The translations under genes were made by a program, and so were the position numbers. Shown here piece by piece: positions 32,225 to 43,259 of a stretch of 64,000 nt of DNA. The stretch spans positions 503,076,792 to 503,140,791 of the forward strand of contig CM046882.1 in assembly GCA_025667525.1 (NCBI GenBank). Direction: 5' to 3'. The first letter of the stretch is position 1, and the number at the start of each line of letters is the position of its first letter. Source of the DNA: Glebionis coronaria. Its lineage: Eukaryota; Streptophyta; Magnoliopsida; Asterales; Asteraceae. Under the pieces are notes generated by a model. The model made no database searches, was not told the origin of the DNA, and was given only the letters and a program-made list of their open reading frames with translations.

Positions 32225-33965
32225 TGATAACTCGATTTTACTCAGGTTAAAAAGATTCGTTTAAGTATGTCTAATCGAATTGATCTAGGCTCTCTATGTG
32301 TGACTTATTTGTTTTTGGTGAAACAAAGATGTGTCGTTGTAGTATTTAAAATAAAAGTGCGAAACAATTAAAGTAAATTACTTTTAAGTAAATCTAACTC
32401 TAATAAAGTAAATGGTGCAAGTATTTAAAGCGCGACTAAAATAAAAGGGCAATAATGTAAATAACGCAAACTTAAATCTAACTAAGGCAAACTTAAAACG
32501 CAACTAAAACTAAAACTTAAACTAAGGCAAATAAACTTAAAAACTAAATTAAAGAAACTGAAAATAAGCTCTATCCGGAATAAACCCTATTCGGAATATA
32601 TGGCAATTCGGAATACTATCCCTATTCGGAATGTCTTGTTCTACTCGGAATAATGCCCCTTATGCGGAATAGTTGCCTATTCGGAATAAGTATTCTATGC
32701 GGAATAATCACCCCTATGCGGAATAAAGTGCCTACTCGGAATAATTGGCCTATTCGGAATATTGTCACCTATTCGGAATGTCCTCCTATCCGGAATATAC
32801 TCCCTATTCGGAATGATCACTCTATGCGGAATATTTGCCTATTCGGAATGCAGCCCCAATTCGGAATAAAAGGTCAATTCGGAAAGTCAGCACTATTCGG
32901 AATAAAAGGTCTAAGCGGAATATCTTGCTATTCGGAATGTAGAATATTCCGAATAAGCCTTGCTGCTAAACCCTTACTCGGAATATTTTAGGCTGCGTCC
33001 AGAGAAAGAACAGTAACAAGATCCGAAGAACAAGGGATAAGAAAATAGCACGAATTAAACCAAAACAAAGCTAAATCAAACACAAGATTAAATCAAACAA
33101 GCAAATAAACAACTATTAAGCATAAACAATCAATCCAAATCAATCAAACTCACAAAACTTAATCAAAATAATCAAAACCCACTTAAATAAATCAACAAAA
33201 ATTAAGAACATGAACATAAACAAATCAACTCAAAGATTAAAGAAAGGTAGAATGAGATTAACAAGATAAAGATAAAGATTAACAAGAATTAAAAGAAAAA
33301 CTTACTTGGAATTAAATGGTAATTAAGTGCAAGACAAGGTAATTAAATTTGACAAGTATTTAAATTGACAAGGTAATTAAAGGTGCAAGGTAATTAAATG
33401 GTGGAAGACTAATTGTCACACTTAGCCAACAAAATGAAATGTAAACAACTAATGACTATTTATAGGGGAGGATTAAGGAAGCTTCCTCCCCTCTTTCCTT
33501 TTCTCTTAATTGCGTAATTAAGTCCTTCCTTCTTTAATCTTCATTTAATTGCATACTTAATCCTTTTCTTTTAATCTTCTTTAAACTTGGACTTAAGGGA
33601 CTTTTGGCTTCGGGATTTCTTCGAACTCGTCTTTAAATTCTTCAATAAAATAGACTTGAATTCTTCGGCTTTTGATAAACTTCCGTCTTTTGACTTTTTC
33701 TTCGATAAATCTTCAGAATTGGTCGTGGACTTCCGTTCTTTTTGCACTCTTGACTTCTTGACTTCGTCTTTCATCTTTTTCTTCAATAAAAGTCCGTAAA
33801 TGCCCGTGAATGTCCGTGTTTTCTCCACTTTTCACCTTTTCATCCTAAATCACAACAAAAACACAAACACGCATAATTCCGACATAAAAGACATAAAATA
33901 CACGTTTTGGTCCGGTTATTATTGTAATTAAGTGGTAGAAAAGATGGGTGTTTACACACCTATCA
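32225..33965 (-). repeat. 3' LTR of the minus-strand gypsy element
   Basis: On the minus strand it begins TGATAGGTGTGTAAACACCC and ends GAGTTATCA. A TATA box (minus TATAAATA, 33457-33464) lies about 500 bp in. The CGGAAT array (32571-32990) is downstream of it, hence in the transcribed R/U5 part. Confidence 0.92.
32571..32990. repeat. TATTCGGAATA motif array in the 3' LTR
   Basis: About 22 copies of an 11-bp motif, TA(T)(T/G/C)CGGAAT(A/G), spaced roughly 15-25 bp apart with unrelated spacers. Nearly all point the same way; one inverted copy lies at 32943. Variants are TTCGG, TGCGG, CTCGG and TCCGG. The array creates an accidental frame rich in RN and IRN. The same array recurs at 39726-40145. 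Confidence 0.9.
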
Positions 33966-35970
33966 AATCCCCTACACTTGACCATTGCAATGTCCTCATG
34001 CAATGCATTAGTTACAAAGCAAGATTACACTTTTCATCATAATCAATCCACGTTGACCTTTATTAAAGAAATAGAAAATACAAAATAAAGAAATCAAAAG
34101 CATACCTTGGGTTTTGAAAAAGTTATGAATAATCATCATCCTCAAGTTTTCACTTTCTCCAAACCAAGCTTAAAAACGAGATCATTGTTATTATAAGTTA
34201 GTAAACTAACACGAACTCATGTGGGCCAATTACTCACTTAGACTCCCTTATTCCTAGGTGTATCTCTTATATTTTATTGTTGTCTTGAATGATCACGAGG
34301 ATACATTTTTGACTTATTTCGATAGTTATTTAGTCTGAAAATAGAGTGCACGATTTAATCAATAGTTAGCTAAAGGACCAAATCTTTTAAAACTGCTTCT
34401 CGGGACCTCATAAAGTTCATATCTTGGCATAACTCGTTTCACGATTTGAGACCTTTCTCGGACCGATATTTGGCAGCGACTTCATACTTCAAATCTTGAG
34501 AGACGTTCATGAAATAATGGTCTTCTCTTCATATAGGAATTTCTTCACTTGAAGTTTTGAGAGATTCAAACTTGGACCACGACTTCTTCATTTTTCTCCA
34601 ATCTTTATTTTGGACTTTGATATACAACGATCCGCCTCCTTTTATGACTTGGATCTATTTATCCTCATACCTTGTTAGGGTCTTTTCGGATACACTTCTC
34701 CATGACTTTTGGGGAGTATTTGCTTTTCGTCGTGTGTCTCGATCCTTCATATTGATTTTCGATAAATGATTCTTCACATCACTTTGGATCTTTAGCAACA
34801 AAATATAGCCCTCATGCCTTGTTAGGGCCTTTTCGAACTCGCCAATCTTCGCGTCCCGCTTCAATAAGTTATGCCTTGGCTATGAACTCTAATCCATACC
34901 GAGCAACTTTTAAACGATCTGGGGCTAGAAGCTAAGTAACCTTTCAAATCGTACAACCTTATTTATTAGCAGATAAATTTATTAGCAAGCGATGGGAGAA
35001 TAGGCTCATAATTAACTCACATAAATTCACGAAAGAATACCGAACTTATAATTGGCTCTATCATCTCTCGTTCTCCACAGTTTAAAATCTCAAGTAATGA
35101 GACTCGTGGATACTTAGCCTATTAAATCAAAATTTTGGGTTTTCGAGTCGCCTATAGGATCTTGCAAATTCTTAGACTTTTTCAAGTTTGGAAATCGCAT
35201 TATAAAGTTCCCTTGATACACGACTCTCTAGGATCAATTATAGGAACTTGCGAAAAGTTCTTGTTCTTAACCCGTGAGAGTTAAGACTTTCGCGTTTTAT
35301 AGCTCCCTAAATAAAAGCCTAGCAAAACTTGACTTAAACACGTTAAAGATACTAGCTAGAGTAAACTCGGATTGAGTCAAAAGATTCACAACGTTTGAAA
35401 ATTAAAACCACTTATTAAACATTTATTCTAATAAAGAAAGAAAATAACAATACAAAGGGAAAAACTAATAGGCCAAAATAGATCAAAAATTTTGAAAAAT
35501 GTCGAAAAATTGATTTTCCGGTTAAAATGAGGACAAATACAAGGAAAAGACCACTTAACTTCGATAGAAGTCCCCCTTACACTTAAGATAAACATTGTCC
35601 TCAATGTTTAAGCATATGGGAGTAAACTCCCCTACACTTAGGACATTGTGCACGCTGTTTAAATCTCGCTAAGGAAAAGACAACTAAAGAGATTCCTATT
35701 TTAATATTGAGAAAATATAAAATAGTGAATCGAAAAAAGTTTAGGATAGAACCGGGAAGAAGTAGAACATGGAATCACGGGTTGTCAAGAATCATCAAGA
35801 GTGGATCATTGAAGCTCGAATCCCTGATTAAGAAGTGAGTAGAGGAAAGCAAACCAAAGGGTCCCCCTACACTTAAGGTAAAGAAAGCGAAAAGATAGAT
35901 ACATGGGTTGCCTCCCAAGAAGCGCTTGGTTTTTGTTAACCGAGTCGTGAGCCTGACTCGACCTTGATCA
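33966..35970 (-). other. Non-coding 3' spacer of the gypsy element
   Basis: About 2 kb between the coding part and the 3' LTR, where RT-RNase H-integrase would be in an autonomous element. No such motifs seen. It holds gtgtaggggg-type purine tracts, a conserved gcctcccaagaagcgcttgg block (35911-35930), and stretches closely matching 54862-56724 of the other gypsy element. Confidence 0.8.
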
Positions 35971-36297
35971 TCAACGGAAGTAGCATGAAACATATCCACC
36001 AGGATCAAAGACATAGTTTTCATCCATCAATAAGCAAGAGCTTAAGGCGAACAAGGCAAGCCAAAGAATAGTAGGCAAGGTTCCCTTAAGCAGTGATGGA
36101 GCACAGTAGAAGCAAGGATGAAGTGGTGCAAGCATGTCTTCAATGGTTCCAAAGATTTTTCCTTTTATTTCATCAGGTGGATACTGAGGTGGCTTAAAGA
36201 CTTCAATACCGGGGTCGAACACCTTTTCCTTTAAGGAAAAATAGCACTCAAGCTCAGCCGAGTGTGAAGAAGATCCGCAAAGAAGCACGCGGAACAA
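35971..36297 (-). pseudogene. Frame-shifted C-terminal segment with two VFDPG motifs
   Basis: Overlaps the end of the gag-protease frame in another frame. It reads AELECYFSLKEKVFDPGIEV and ends MDENYVFDPGGYVSCYFR. The zinc ORF of the other gypsy element ends with the same pair (ECFDPGGDIDYA and DKVFDPGITF), so this was probably once the end of the polyprotein. Function of the motif unknown. Confidence 0.6.
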
Positions 36298-39131
36298 AGA
36301 GGTGTCAAATCATAAGTGCAACGGATTTCGGTGTCAACCGGTTTCTTCTCCTTTGACAGAATGCTCTTCAAATCCAAAGTAGGATCAAGGCGATAATCTT
36401 CAAAGTCATAAGGAGGAGCATCACTCTCATGAGGGAAGTATGTGTTGAGAAATTCAGAGAAATCTTCCTCAAATGAATAATTGTACAAAGTAGGATCGAG
36501 TGATGGCGGAGGATCTTCATCATGTGAAGAATCGCTCGAGAGAGTATCGGCCTCATCAAAATCATCGAAAGTGGGCAGCTCGGGATACTCAGAAGTACAA
36601 TCAAAATCATCCGAATCTGAGCTAGAATCATCATCATCATAAGCATCGAAGACCGGTTGAGAATCATAAATGGGAGAAGCGTCCAAAGTAGAGTGAGAAT
36701 CATCCACATTATCTTCAAAGAGTGGATTATCAGTGGAAGACTCGAATAGAGGATTGTCATAGACGGTAAAGTCATCGAGCACATTTATCATATTCACTGA
36801 TTCTCGGCCTCCAAAGGATTTGCCTGTAAGCTTCCCCATTTTAAAAACGTTTGAATCATCCCCGACTCGTAAGATTAACTCACCTTCGGCCACATCCACT
36901 AAAGCTCGTCCGGTTCTCAAAAATGGCCGACCAAGTATTAAAGGAATACGAGGGTCCATTTCATAATCAACTACGACAAAATCGACCGGGAAAGTAAATG
37001 TGCCAACTTTGATAAACACGTCTTCGGCTATACCAACGGGGTAAGCGAGAGTGCGATTTGCAAGTTCGAGAGTCATCTTTGTTGGAATGAGGTCGGGCAA
37101 TGATAGTGTTTTCCAAACACTTAGTGGCATCAAATTAATACTAGCCCCGAGATCAGCAAGGGCAGTAAATTCTTCAGTTTTGTTGAACACGCAAGGCAAC
37201 ACAAAACGACCGGGATCTCCAAGCTTTTCCGGAAGTTCTCTAAGAAGAACTGCAGAGCAGTTTTCATTTAAGCGTGTGTTAGCGAGTTCAATCAGCTTCT
37301 CCTTCTTGCTAAGCAATTCCTTGAATGCTTTGACAAATTTCGGCATGTGGCAAAGTGCTTCAACAAGGCTAATGTTGATGGTCATTTTAGATAGCATATC
37401 CACATATTTCGATACTTGACAGTCATTCTTGGTTAGCTCGTTGGTCTTGCCTATGCGAGAAGGGTATGGGATTCTGGGTTGATAGGGAGACGGTGAAGGT
37501 GTAGTTGGTGAAGGTTGTGATGTTGAAGGGTCCTTCCGAGATACATCGTCATGACGAGGCGGAGACGGTAATGGTGCACTAATACTAGGTGTAGGAGGAG
37601 TAGATGATGGTGGTGGGGTAGGTGGATTGACAATGGTAATTCCACTACGCGTAGTTATAGCACTCACATTAGCTCGCGGATTGGTGACGGTGTTTGAAGG
37701 TAGAGAACCCGAAGAAAAAGAAGGTTGAGCTTCGGGCAAGAAACTAGCCAACAGATTCTTTAATTCAGTTGTTTGAGTGATGAAGGAGGATTGAAGATTA
37801 TCACGAACCTCGGTTCTGATGTCATTACCTTGCTTCAAGATATCTCCTTTCAAATTGATTATTTGGCTCTGTAGATTCTTGATTTGCTCACCTTGAGTTC
37901 TCATGATGGTGTCAACATCGGGATTAATGGGTGGGTGTTGTTGGGTGGGTGGTTGATAAGGGTTAGAAGCACGAGGTGGGATTTGGTTGCTTCTATTGTA
38001 GTTGTTGGCGGGGTTTTGGTTTTGAGGAGAAAAACCGGGTGAAAGGTAGTTGTTGGAACCGTAACTCAGCAGATTTCTATCCCCTTGTTGTCTAGCTTGG
38101 TAATTTTCCGGTGAATAATTACCGTAAGCAGCATACACATTTTCTGGATTTCCTTGTGTCGAAGGACAATCGGTGTATGAGTGAGGACCGCCACGTGTTT
38201 CACAAGGATTAGCAACCGCTTTAACTTGTTGTTGTTGTTGGTTTGAAGCGAGAAGCGTAATACTTTTGCTCATTTCGGCCATCATGCGGGTGAGTTCGGT
38301 CATCTCAGGGTTTGCTGAGGTTGAGTAAACATTGACTCTCGGGTTGTTCCTTGAAGAAGCGGAGGAATCCCAGTTCTTGTGGTGAGTAGTCATGTTCTCT
38401 ATTAACTCTCTACACTCCTCGGGTCTCCTTTTCATGAATGTGCCACCGACGGCTGCATTAATCGTATCACGATCTCGAAAAGTCAATCCGTTGTAGAAAG
38501 TATCGATTAAGGTCACAGGGAGCATGTTGTGGTTTGGACATCTATCGATCAAGACATTATATCTCTCCCAAGCGTCAAAAAGAGATTCATCAGGGTCTTG
38601 CATGAAACCGCTGATCTGATTGTGAAGGCTAGTGACCATGGATGGTGGAAAGTAGCGCGATAGAAAGCGTTGAGTCATATCATCCCAAGTGTGAATAGAA
38701 TTCTTCGGGAGACGATCAAACCATTTCTCGGCATGATGCGATAAAGTATGTGGAAAGAGTTGTAGGCGGAGAACATCCATTGTGGCCCCAGGCAACTTCA
38801 TGCTTTGGGTGATTGTAATGAACTTGTCGAGATGTTTGTTGGCATCATCATCAGACAATCCTCTAAATGGGTTTGTTTGCACTTGTTGAATCATGTGGTG
38901 CTTCAACGAAAACTCAGGAGCGTTGATTTGCATCGGCGCAATCGGTCCTCCACGTCCAAACATGGTTGGTTGACAAAGTTCCTCCATGGTCCGACGATCG
39001 GGCTGTGGAAGAGCATTGTTGTTATTATTATTATTGTTGAGGTGCGGTGGAATGTTGTTGTTGTTAACACCTGCCATATCTAAATCTTCTTGAGGCTCGG
39101 GCTCTTGATAATTAGAAGATCTAGTACGCAT
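36231..39131 (-). CDS. Gag-protease polyprotein of a gypsy element, with acidic tail
   Basis: 966 residues from ATG at 39131 (MRTRSSNYQEPEPQED). The retrotransposon Gag domain covers about residues 75-250 (FPHTLSHHAEKWFDRLPKNS, MTQRFLSRYFPP, FDAWERYNVLIDRCPNH). The knuckle-like CETRGGPHSYTDC has Arg where the second Cys of C-x2-C is expected, so zinc binding is probably lost. An aspartic protease follows: ADLGASINLMPLSVWKTL near 660 and PRIPLILGRPFLRTGRALVD near 730. This combination is typical of Athila/Tat Gypsy elements. After the protease comes a ~170-residue acidic, Asp/Ser-rich tail, not RT. The frame ends at 36231, while the downstream KVFDPGIEVF segment is in another frame (35971-36297), suggesting one frameshift. 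A longer frame to 39188 starts with TTG and is not used. Confidence 0.88.
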   Translation of the reverse strand: MRTRSSNYQEPEPQEDLDMAGVNNNNIPPHLNNNNNNNNALPQPDRRTMEELCQPTMFGRGGPIAPMQINAPEFSLKHHMIQQVQTNPFRGLSDDDANKHLDKFITITQSMKLPGATMDVLRLQLFPHTLSHHAEKWFDRLPKNSIHTWDDMTQRFLSRYFPPSMVTSLHNQISGFMQDPDESLFDAWERYNVLIDRCPNHNMLPVTLIDTFYNGLTFRDRDTINAAVGGTFMKRRPEECRELIENMTTHHKNWDSSASSRNNPRVNVYSTSANPEMTELTRMMAEMSKSITLLASNQQQQQVKAVANPCETRGGPHSYTDCPSTQGNPENVYAAYGNYSPENYQARQQGDRNLLSYGSNNYLSPGFSPQNQNPANNYNRSNQIPPRASNPYQPPTQQHPPINPDVDTIMRTQGEQIKNLQSQIINLKGDILKQGNDIRTEVRDNLQSSFITQTTELKNLLASFLPEAQPSFSSGSLPSNTVTNPRANVSAITTRSGITIVNPPTPPPSSTPPTPSISAPLPSPPRHDDVSRKDPSTSQPSPTTPSPSPYQPRIPYPSRIGKTNELTKNDCQVSKYVDMLSKMTINISLVEALCHMPKFVKAFKELLSKKEKLIELANTRLNENCSAVLLRELPEKLGDPGRFVLPCVFNKTEEFTALADLGASINLMPLSVWKTLSLPDLIPTKMTLELANRTLAYPVGIAEDVFIKVGTFTFPVDFVVVDYEMDPRIPLILGRPFLRTGRALVDVAEGELILRVGDDSNVFKMGKLTGKSFGGRESVNMINVLDDFTVYDNPLFESSTDNPLFEDNVDDSHSTLDASPIYDSQPVFDAYDDDDSSSDSDDFDCTSEYPELPTFDDFDEADTLSSDSSHDEDPPPSLDPTLYNYSFEEDFSEFLNTYFPHESDAPPYDFEDYRLDPTLDLKSILSKEKKPVDTEIRCTYDLTPLCSACFFADLLHTRLSLSAIFP

Positions 39132-39363
39132 ACACTTGAAAATGCAAAAGAGAAAGAAACCAAACGCAAAGACAATATATATACACAATAAAGATATATT
39201 CTTTTTGGATTTTTGAAATTTTTAATTTTTATGGATTTTTATCAATTTTTAATTTTTATGATTTTTTTGAATTTTTTAGGCAAGAAAAATAACGTTCACA
39301 AGTGAGCGGATCCCAAAAAGCAATGTGTCTCTCACAGAAAACTGTTGATCTTAACGAAAAGAG

Positions 39364-39378
39364 CCGGCAGCGGCGCCA
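39364..39378 (-). other. Primer-binding site
   Basis: TGGCGCCGCTGCCGG read on the minus strand, 2 nt after the 5' LTR end (TTATCA). Identical to the 15 bp after the 5' LTR of the other gypsy element (52864-52878). TGGCGCC is the complement of a tRNA 3' end ending GGCGCCA. Confidence 0.75.
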
Positions 39379-39380
39379 TT

Positions 39381-41120
39381 TGATAACTCGATTTTACTCA
39401 GGTTAAAAAGATTCGTTTAAGTATGTCTAATCGAATTGATCTAGGCTCTCTATGTGTGACTTATTTGTTTTTGGTGAAACAAAGATGTGTCGTTGTAGTA
39501 TTTAAAATAAAAGTGCGAAACAATTAAAGTAAATGACTTTTAAGTAAATCTAACTCTAATAAAGTAAATGGTGCAAGTATTTAAAGCGCGACTAAAATAA
39601 AAGGGCAATAGTGTAAATAACGCAAACTTAAATCTAACTAAGGCAAACTTAAAACGCAACTAAAACTAAAACTTAAACTAAGGCAAATAAACTTAAAAAC
39701 TAAATTAAAGAAACTGAAAATAAGCTCTATCTGGAATAAACCCTATTCGGAATATATGGCAATTCGGAATACTATCCCTATTCGGAATGTCTTGTTCTAC
39801 TCGGAATAATGCCCCTTATGCGGAATAGTTGCCTATTCGGAATAAGTATTCTATGCGGAATAATCACCCCTATGCGGAATAAAGTGCCTACTCGGAATAA
39901 TTGGCCTATTCGGAATATTGTCACCTATTCGGAATGTCCTCCTATCCGGAATATACTCCCTATTCGGAATGATCACTCTATGCGGAATATTTGCCTATTC
40001 GGAATGCAGCCCCAATTCGGAATAAAAGGTCAATTCGGAAAGTCAGCACTATTCGGAATAAAAGGTCTAAGCGGAATATCTTGCTATTCGGAATGTAGAA
40101 TATTCCGAATAAGCCTTGCTGCTAAACCCTTACTCGGAATATTTTAGGCTGCGTCCAGAGAAAGAACAGTAACAAGATCCGAAGAACAAGGGATAAGAAA
40201 ATAGCACGAATTAAACCAAAACAAAGCTAAATCAAACACAAGATTAAATCAAACAAGCAAATAAACAACTATTAAGCATAAACAATCAATCAAATCAATC
40301 AAACTCACAAAACTTAATCAAAATAATCAAAACCCACTTAAATAAATCAACAAAAATTAAGAACATGAACATAAACAAATCAACTCAAAGATTAAAGAAA
40401 GGTAGAATGAGATTAACAAGATAAAGATAAAGATTAACAAGAATTAAAAGAAAAACTTACTTGGAATTAAATGGTAATTAAGTGCAAGACAAGGTAATTA
40501 AATTTGACAAGTATTTAAATTGACAAGGTAATTAAAGGTGCAAGGTAATTAAATGGTGGAAGACTAATTGTCACACTTAGCCAACAAAATGAAATGTAAA
40601 CAACTAATGACTATTTATAGGGGAGGATTAAGGAAGCTTCCTCCCCTCTTTCCTTTTCTCTTAATTGCGTAATTAAGTCCTTCCTTCTTTAATCTTCATT
40701 TAATTGCATATTTAGTCCTTTTCTTCTAATCTTCTTTAAACTTGGACTTAAGGGACTTTTGGCTTCGGGATTTCTTCGAACTCGTCTTTAAATTCTTCAA
40801 TAAAATAGACTTGAATTCTTCGGCTTTTGATAAACTTCCGTCTTTTGACTTTTTCTTCGATAAATCTTCAGAATTGGTCGTGGACTTCCGTTCTTTTTGC
40901 ACTCTTGACTTCTTGACTTCGTCTTTCATCTTTTTCTTCAATAAAAGTCCGTAAATGCCCGTGAATGTCCGTGTTTTCTCCACTTTTCACCTTTTCATCC
41001 TAAATCACAACAAAAACACAAACACGCATAATTCCGACATAAAAGACATAAAATACACGTTTTGGTCCGGTTATTATTGTAATTAAGTGGTAGAAAAGAT
41101 GGGTGTTTACACACCTATCA
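39381..41120 (-). repeat. 5' LTR of the minus-strand gypsy element
   Basis: Nearly identical to 32225-33965. Differences include a G for T near 39536, G for A near 39610, T for C near 39731, one missing C near 40290, and three changes near 40710-40728. TATA box at 40612-40619 on the minus strand. Confidence 0.92.
39726..40145. repeat. TATTCGGAATA motif array in the 5' LTR
   Basis: Copy of the 32571-32990 array with one changed core near 39731 (TCTGGAAT). It lies downstream of the LTR TATA box in the element's sense, so it should be transcribed into the 5' leader. Confidence 0.9.
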
Positions 41121-42091
41121 GTTTACATAATCTAAAATATTTAACTTTTTCATTATGTGTGTGATGAAAAGTTTTGACTTTTAATTTCTTTGAAAAATAA
41201 CATACAAAATGGTCATATTAAAATAAGCTCATTAAAATGTGTTTTAATTTTATGTGTAAAGGATGTTCTAAAATTAAGCCTATTAATAACTTTGAATTTA
41301 ATAAAATTTATTTGTGCAATAAATAAAAAAGTAACAACAATCTTTCTATAACAAGAAATGTTAGAGGCTTAAAAAATTAAGACTTCTAATAATAGAAAAT
41401 GGCTTAAATCTTTTATAAGGTATTAAGATTATTTCAATAAAATAAAAAAATTAAATGCATTTTATAATAATCCATAAAAACAGCCGAGTGTATAAGTGAC
41501 ATGCCAAAAATAAAAACATGGGCTGGCTAATATTTCACCGGAATTGAATTGAAACTTAATAATCAATATTTCCTAAATTATCATGTTTTTCAACATTTCC
41601 TAAATTGTCATGTTTTTCAACATTCAAGGTTTTGGGGAATTTACTTTATAAGTAGTAGAGATAATAAAACTCTTATATAATAATTTTAAATTCATTACAA
41701 ACAAAACTTCAAATTTACTAGAAGTAAACATTTTCATTTGCAATTTACACTTAAGAAGTGTTCGCTGGTTAGACGTGACACTTTTAGAAATAAAACATAC
41801 ATAGACGTTTGGATGGATTTAGAGCAAGAATTTGTTGATAAATCAATCTATGGCTTAAAAAATAATATCCATAAAGATAAGTGACAATAAAAATATACAT
41901 CGAAAAAATATAATGTAGATTGTTATTTGTGAAATCGGAAAAAAATAAAAAAGTTGTCTTCTCCTTTTTCATCTTTGTTGTCAACACAGACCATTTTAGT
42001 ACTCCAAAAACAGTTTATAACATGGATTGAAAAAAAGAAAGGTAGAAAGGATAATGACTCGAGCTCAAGCTCAATAATATGGCTCGAAACA
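41121..42091. other. AT-rich spacer between retroelements
   Basis: No gene recognised. tcctaaattatcatgttttt and tcctaaattgtcatgttttt (41570-41618) form a short tandem duplication. Confidence 0.5.
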
Positions 42092-42719
42092 TGTTAGTGT
42101 GTATTCGTTTCAATCAGGTAAAAATTAATCAAACCTAGCTACATATCAAACAATGGTTACTGGATATCACTTGAAATCGTATGGTCACTTTCTAAAGTAA
42201 ACTATTCGATCCTACTGCCTGTGTATCACGAATATTTACTTGAGATAAGACCAAATGTATATTATAGATTTAAGCACAAATCTATAACCCTGTTGCTGAT
42301 ATTTGTTTCTTATTTTCTGTGTTTTTCATGCAACAGTGATGATCTCTATTTATACTAGAGATCACTCATTCCTTAGTCAATGGTATTAAGAGAATTTAAC
42401 GGCCCATTAAACCCTCTTAATATGCTCCATAATACCAGGAGTAGTGGTTACATGACCCATTAAACGTGGTCATTTAATATAGTTAAACGGTCAAAGACTG
42501 TTACATGTTTCAGCTCCGGTACTTACAAATAACTAGCAGTACTTGCAAGTACCGCTAGTGTAAAACCAAGTACCTTTAGTGTAAACTTAAGTACCGTTGA
42601 ACATAACTTAACCACTATCTGAGTCAGGATGTTCAGGAACCAATGGGTGTATACTCCATACCACCAAGCCCATTACCAGGTGTGAATTTAACCCAGAATT
42701 GAACTATATCTTTCCAACA
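42092..42719 (-). repeat. 3' LTR of the truncated copia element
   Basis: Minus strand begins TGTTGGAAAGATATAGTTCA directly after a polypurine tract (TTGGGGAGGAT). The inner end at 42092 is set by the TGTTAG start on the plus strand and is less certain. Repeated agtaccg/cggtact blocks lie at 42520-42590. Confidence 0.65.
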
Positions 42720-43259
42720 ATCCTCCCCAATATAGTACAATTCCTTTGCATGAAAATTAACATTAACAAAACCAATGCATAAATGAAAATTTCTTAAGGA
42801 TTGAATTTCCATCTTAGTACATCACTTCAAATATTCGAGAATCAGTGTGTTCTAAGAATTGAACCCTTCAACTACTTTGAATACCTGAAGATAAAATACA
42901 CACGAGTTTTCAAACACAAAACAACTCTTAACACTACTAGCCATGTGTCCATATCCAAATTCATAAATGTTGTAAGAGCCAAAGTCCATGCTCCCAGAGG
43001 CGGCGAAACCTCAACATTTACATAGGTGGTTCCTCTTTAGTTCATGCTCCTGCTTAAGCATTTTTTCAAAGAAATTAACCATTGAGAAGTTTATAACTTC
43101 ATACTCATTTCAGCAGGTACAAGCGCATCCTTGGGATGATATGTAAAACATGTGCTTCAGTCCTCTGAATGTTCAACTTTCCATATTGAAATCAACTCCT
43201 AAGTTTCCTTGGGAGGGAGTTGGGTGTCCTAGCATTCAGTGACTAGTTTGGACTTTAAA

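Larger units (their letters stand above)
32225..41120 (-). mobile_element. Non-autonomous gypsy (Athila/Tat-like) element, gag-protease only
   Basis: 8.9-kb element on the minus strand with two LTRs (39381-41120 as 5', 32225-33965 as 3') and a perfect 5-bp TSD, gttta (32220-32224 and 41121-41125). By eye the LTRs differ at about seven sites in 1740 bp, so the insertion is young. A primer-binding site TGGCGCCGCTGCCGG follows the 5' LTR. The inside encodes gag and an aspartic protease; RT, RNase H and integrase are wholly absent. Between the gag-protease frame and the 3' LTR lies about 2 kb of non-coding spacer. It belongs to the same family as 51235-58347. Confidence 0.93.

Noticed and set aside
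32653..32991. 112-codon frame rich in RN/IRN repeats (also 39809-40147)
   Set aside because: It is created by the CGGAAT motif array in the LTR; there is no protein-like composition apart from the repeat, and it lies in non-coding LTR sequence.
33571..33828. 85-codon Lys/Ser-rich frame on the minus strand in the LTRs (also 40726-40983)
   Set aside because: It lies in the U3 part upstream of the LTR TATA box, is lysine-rich by base composition, and the corresponding frame in the sister LTR is interrupted by a stop.
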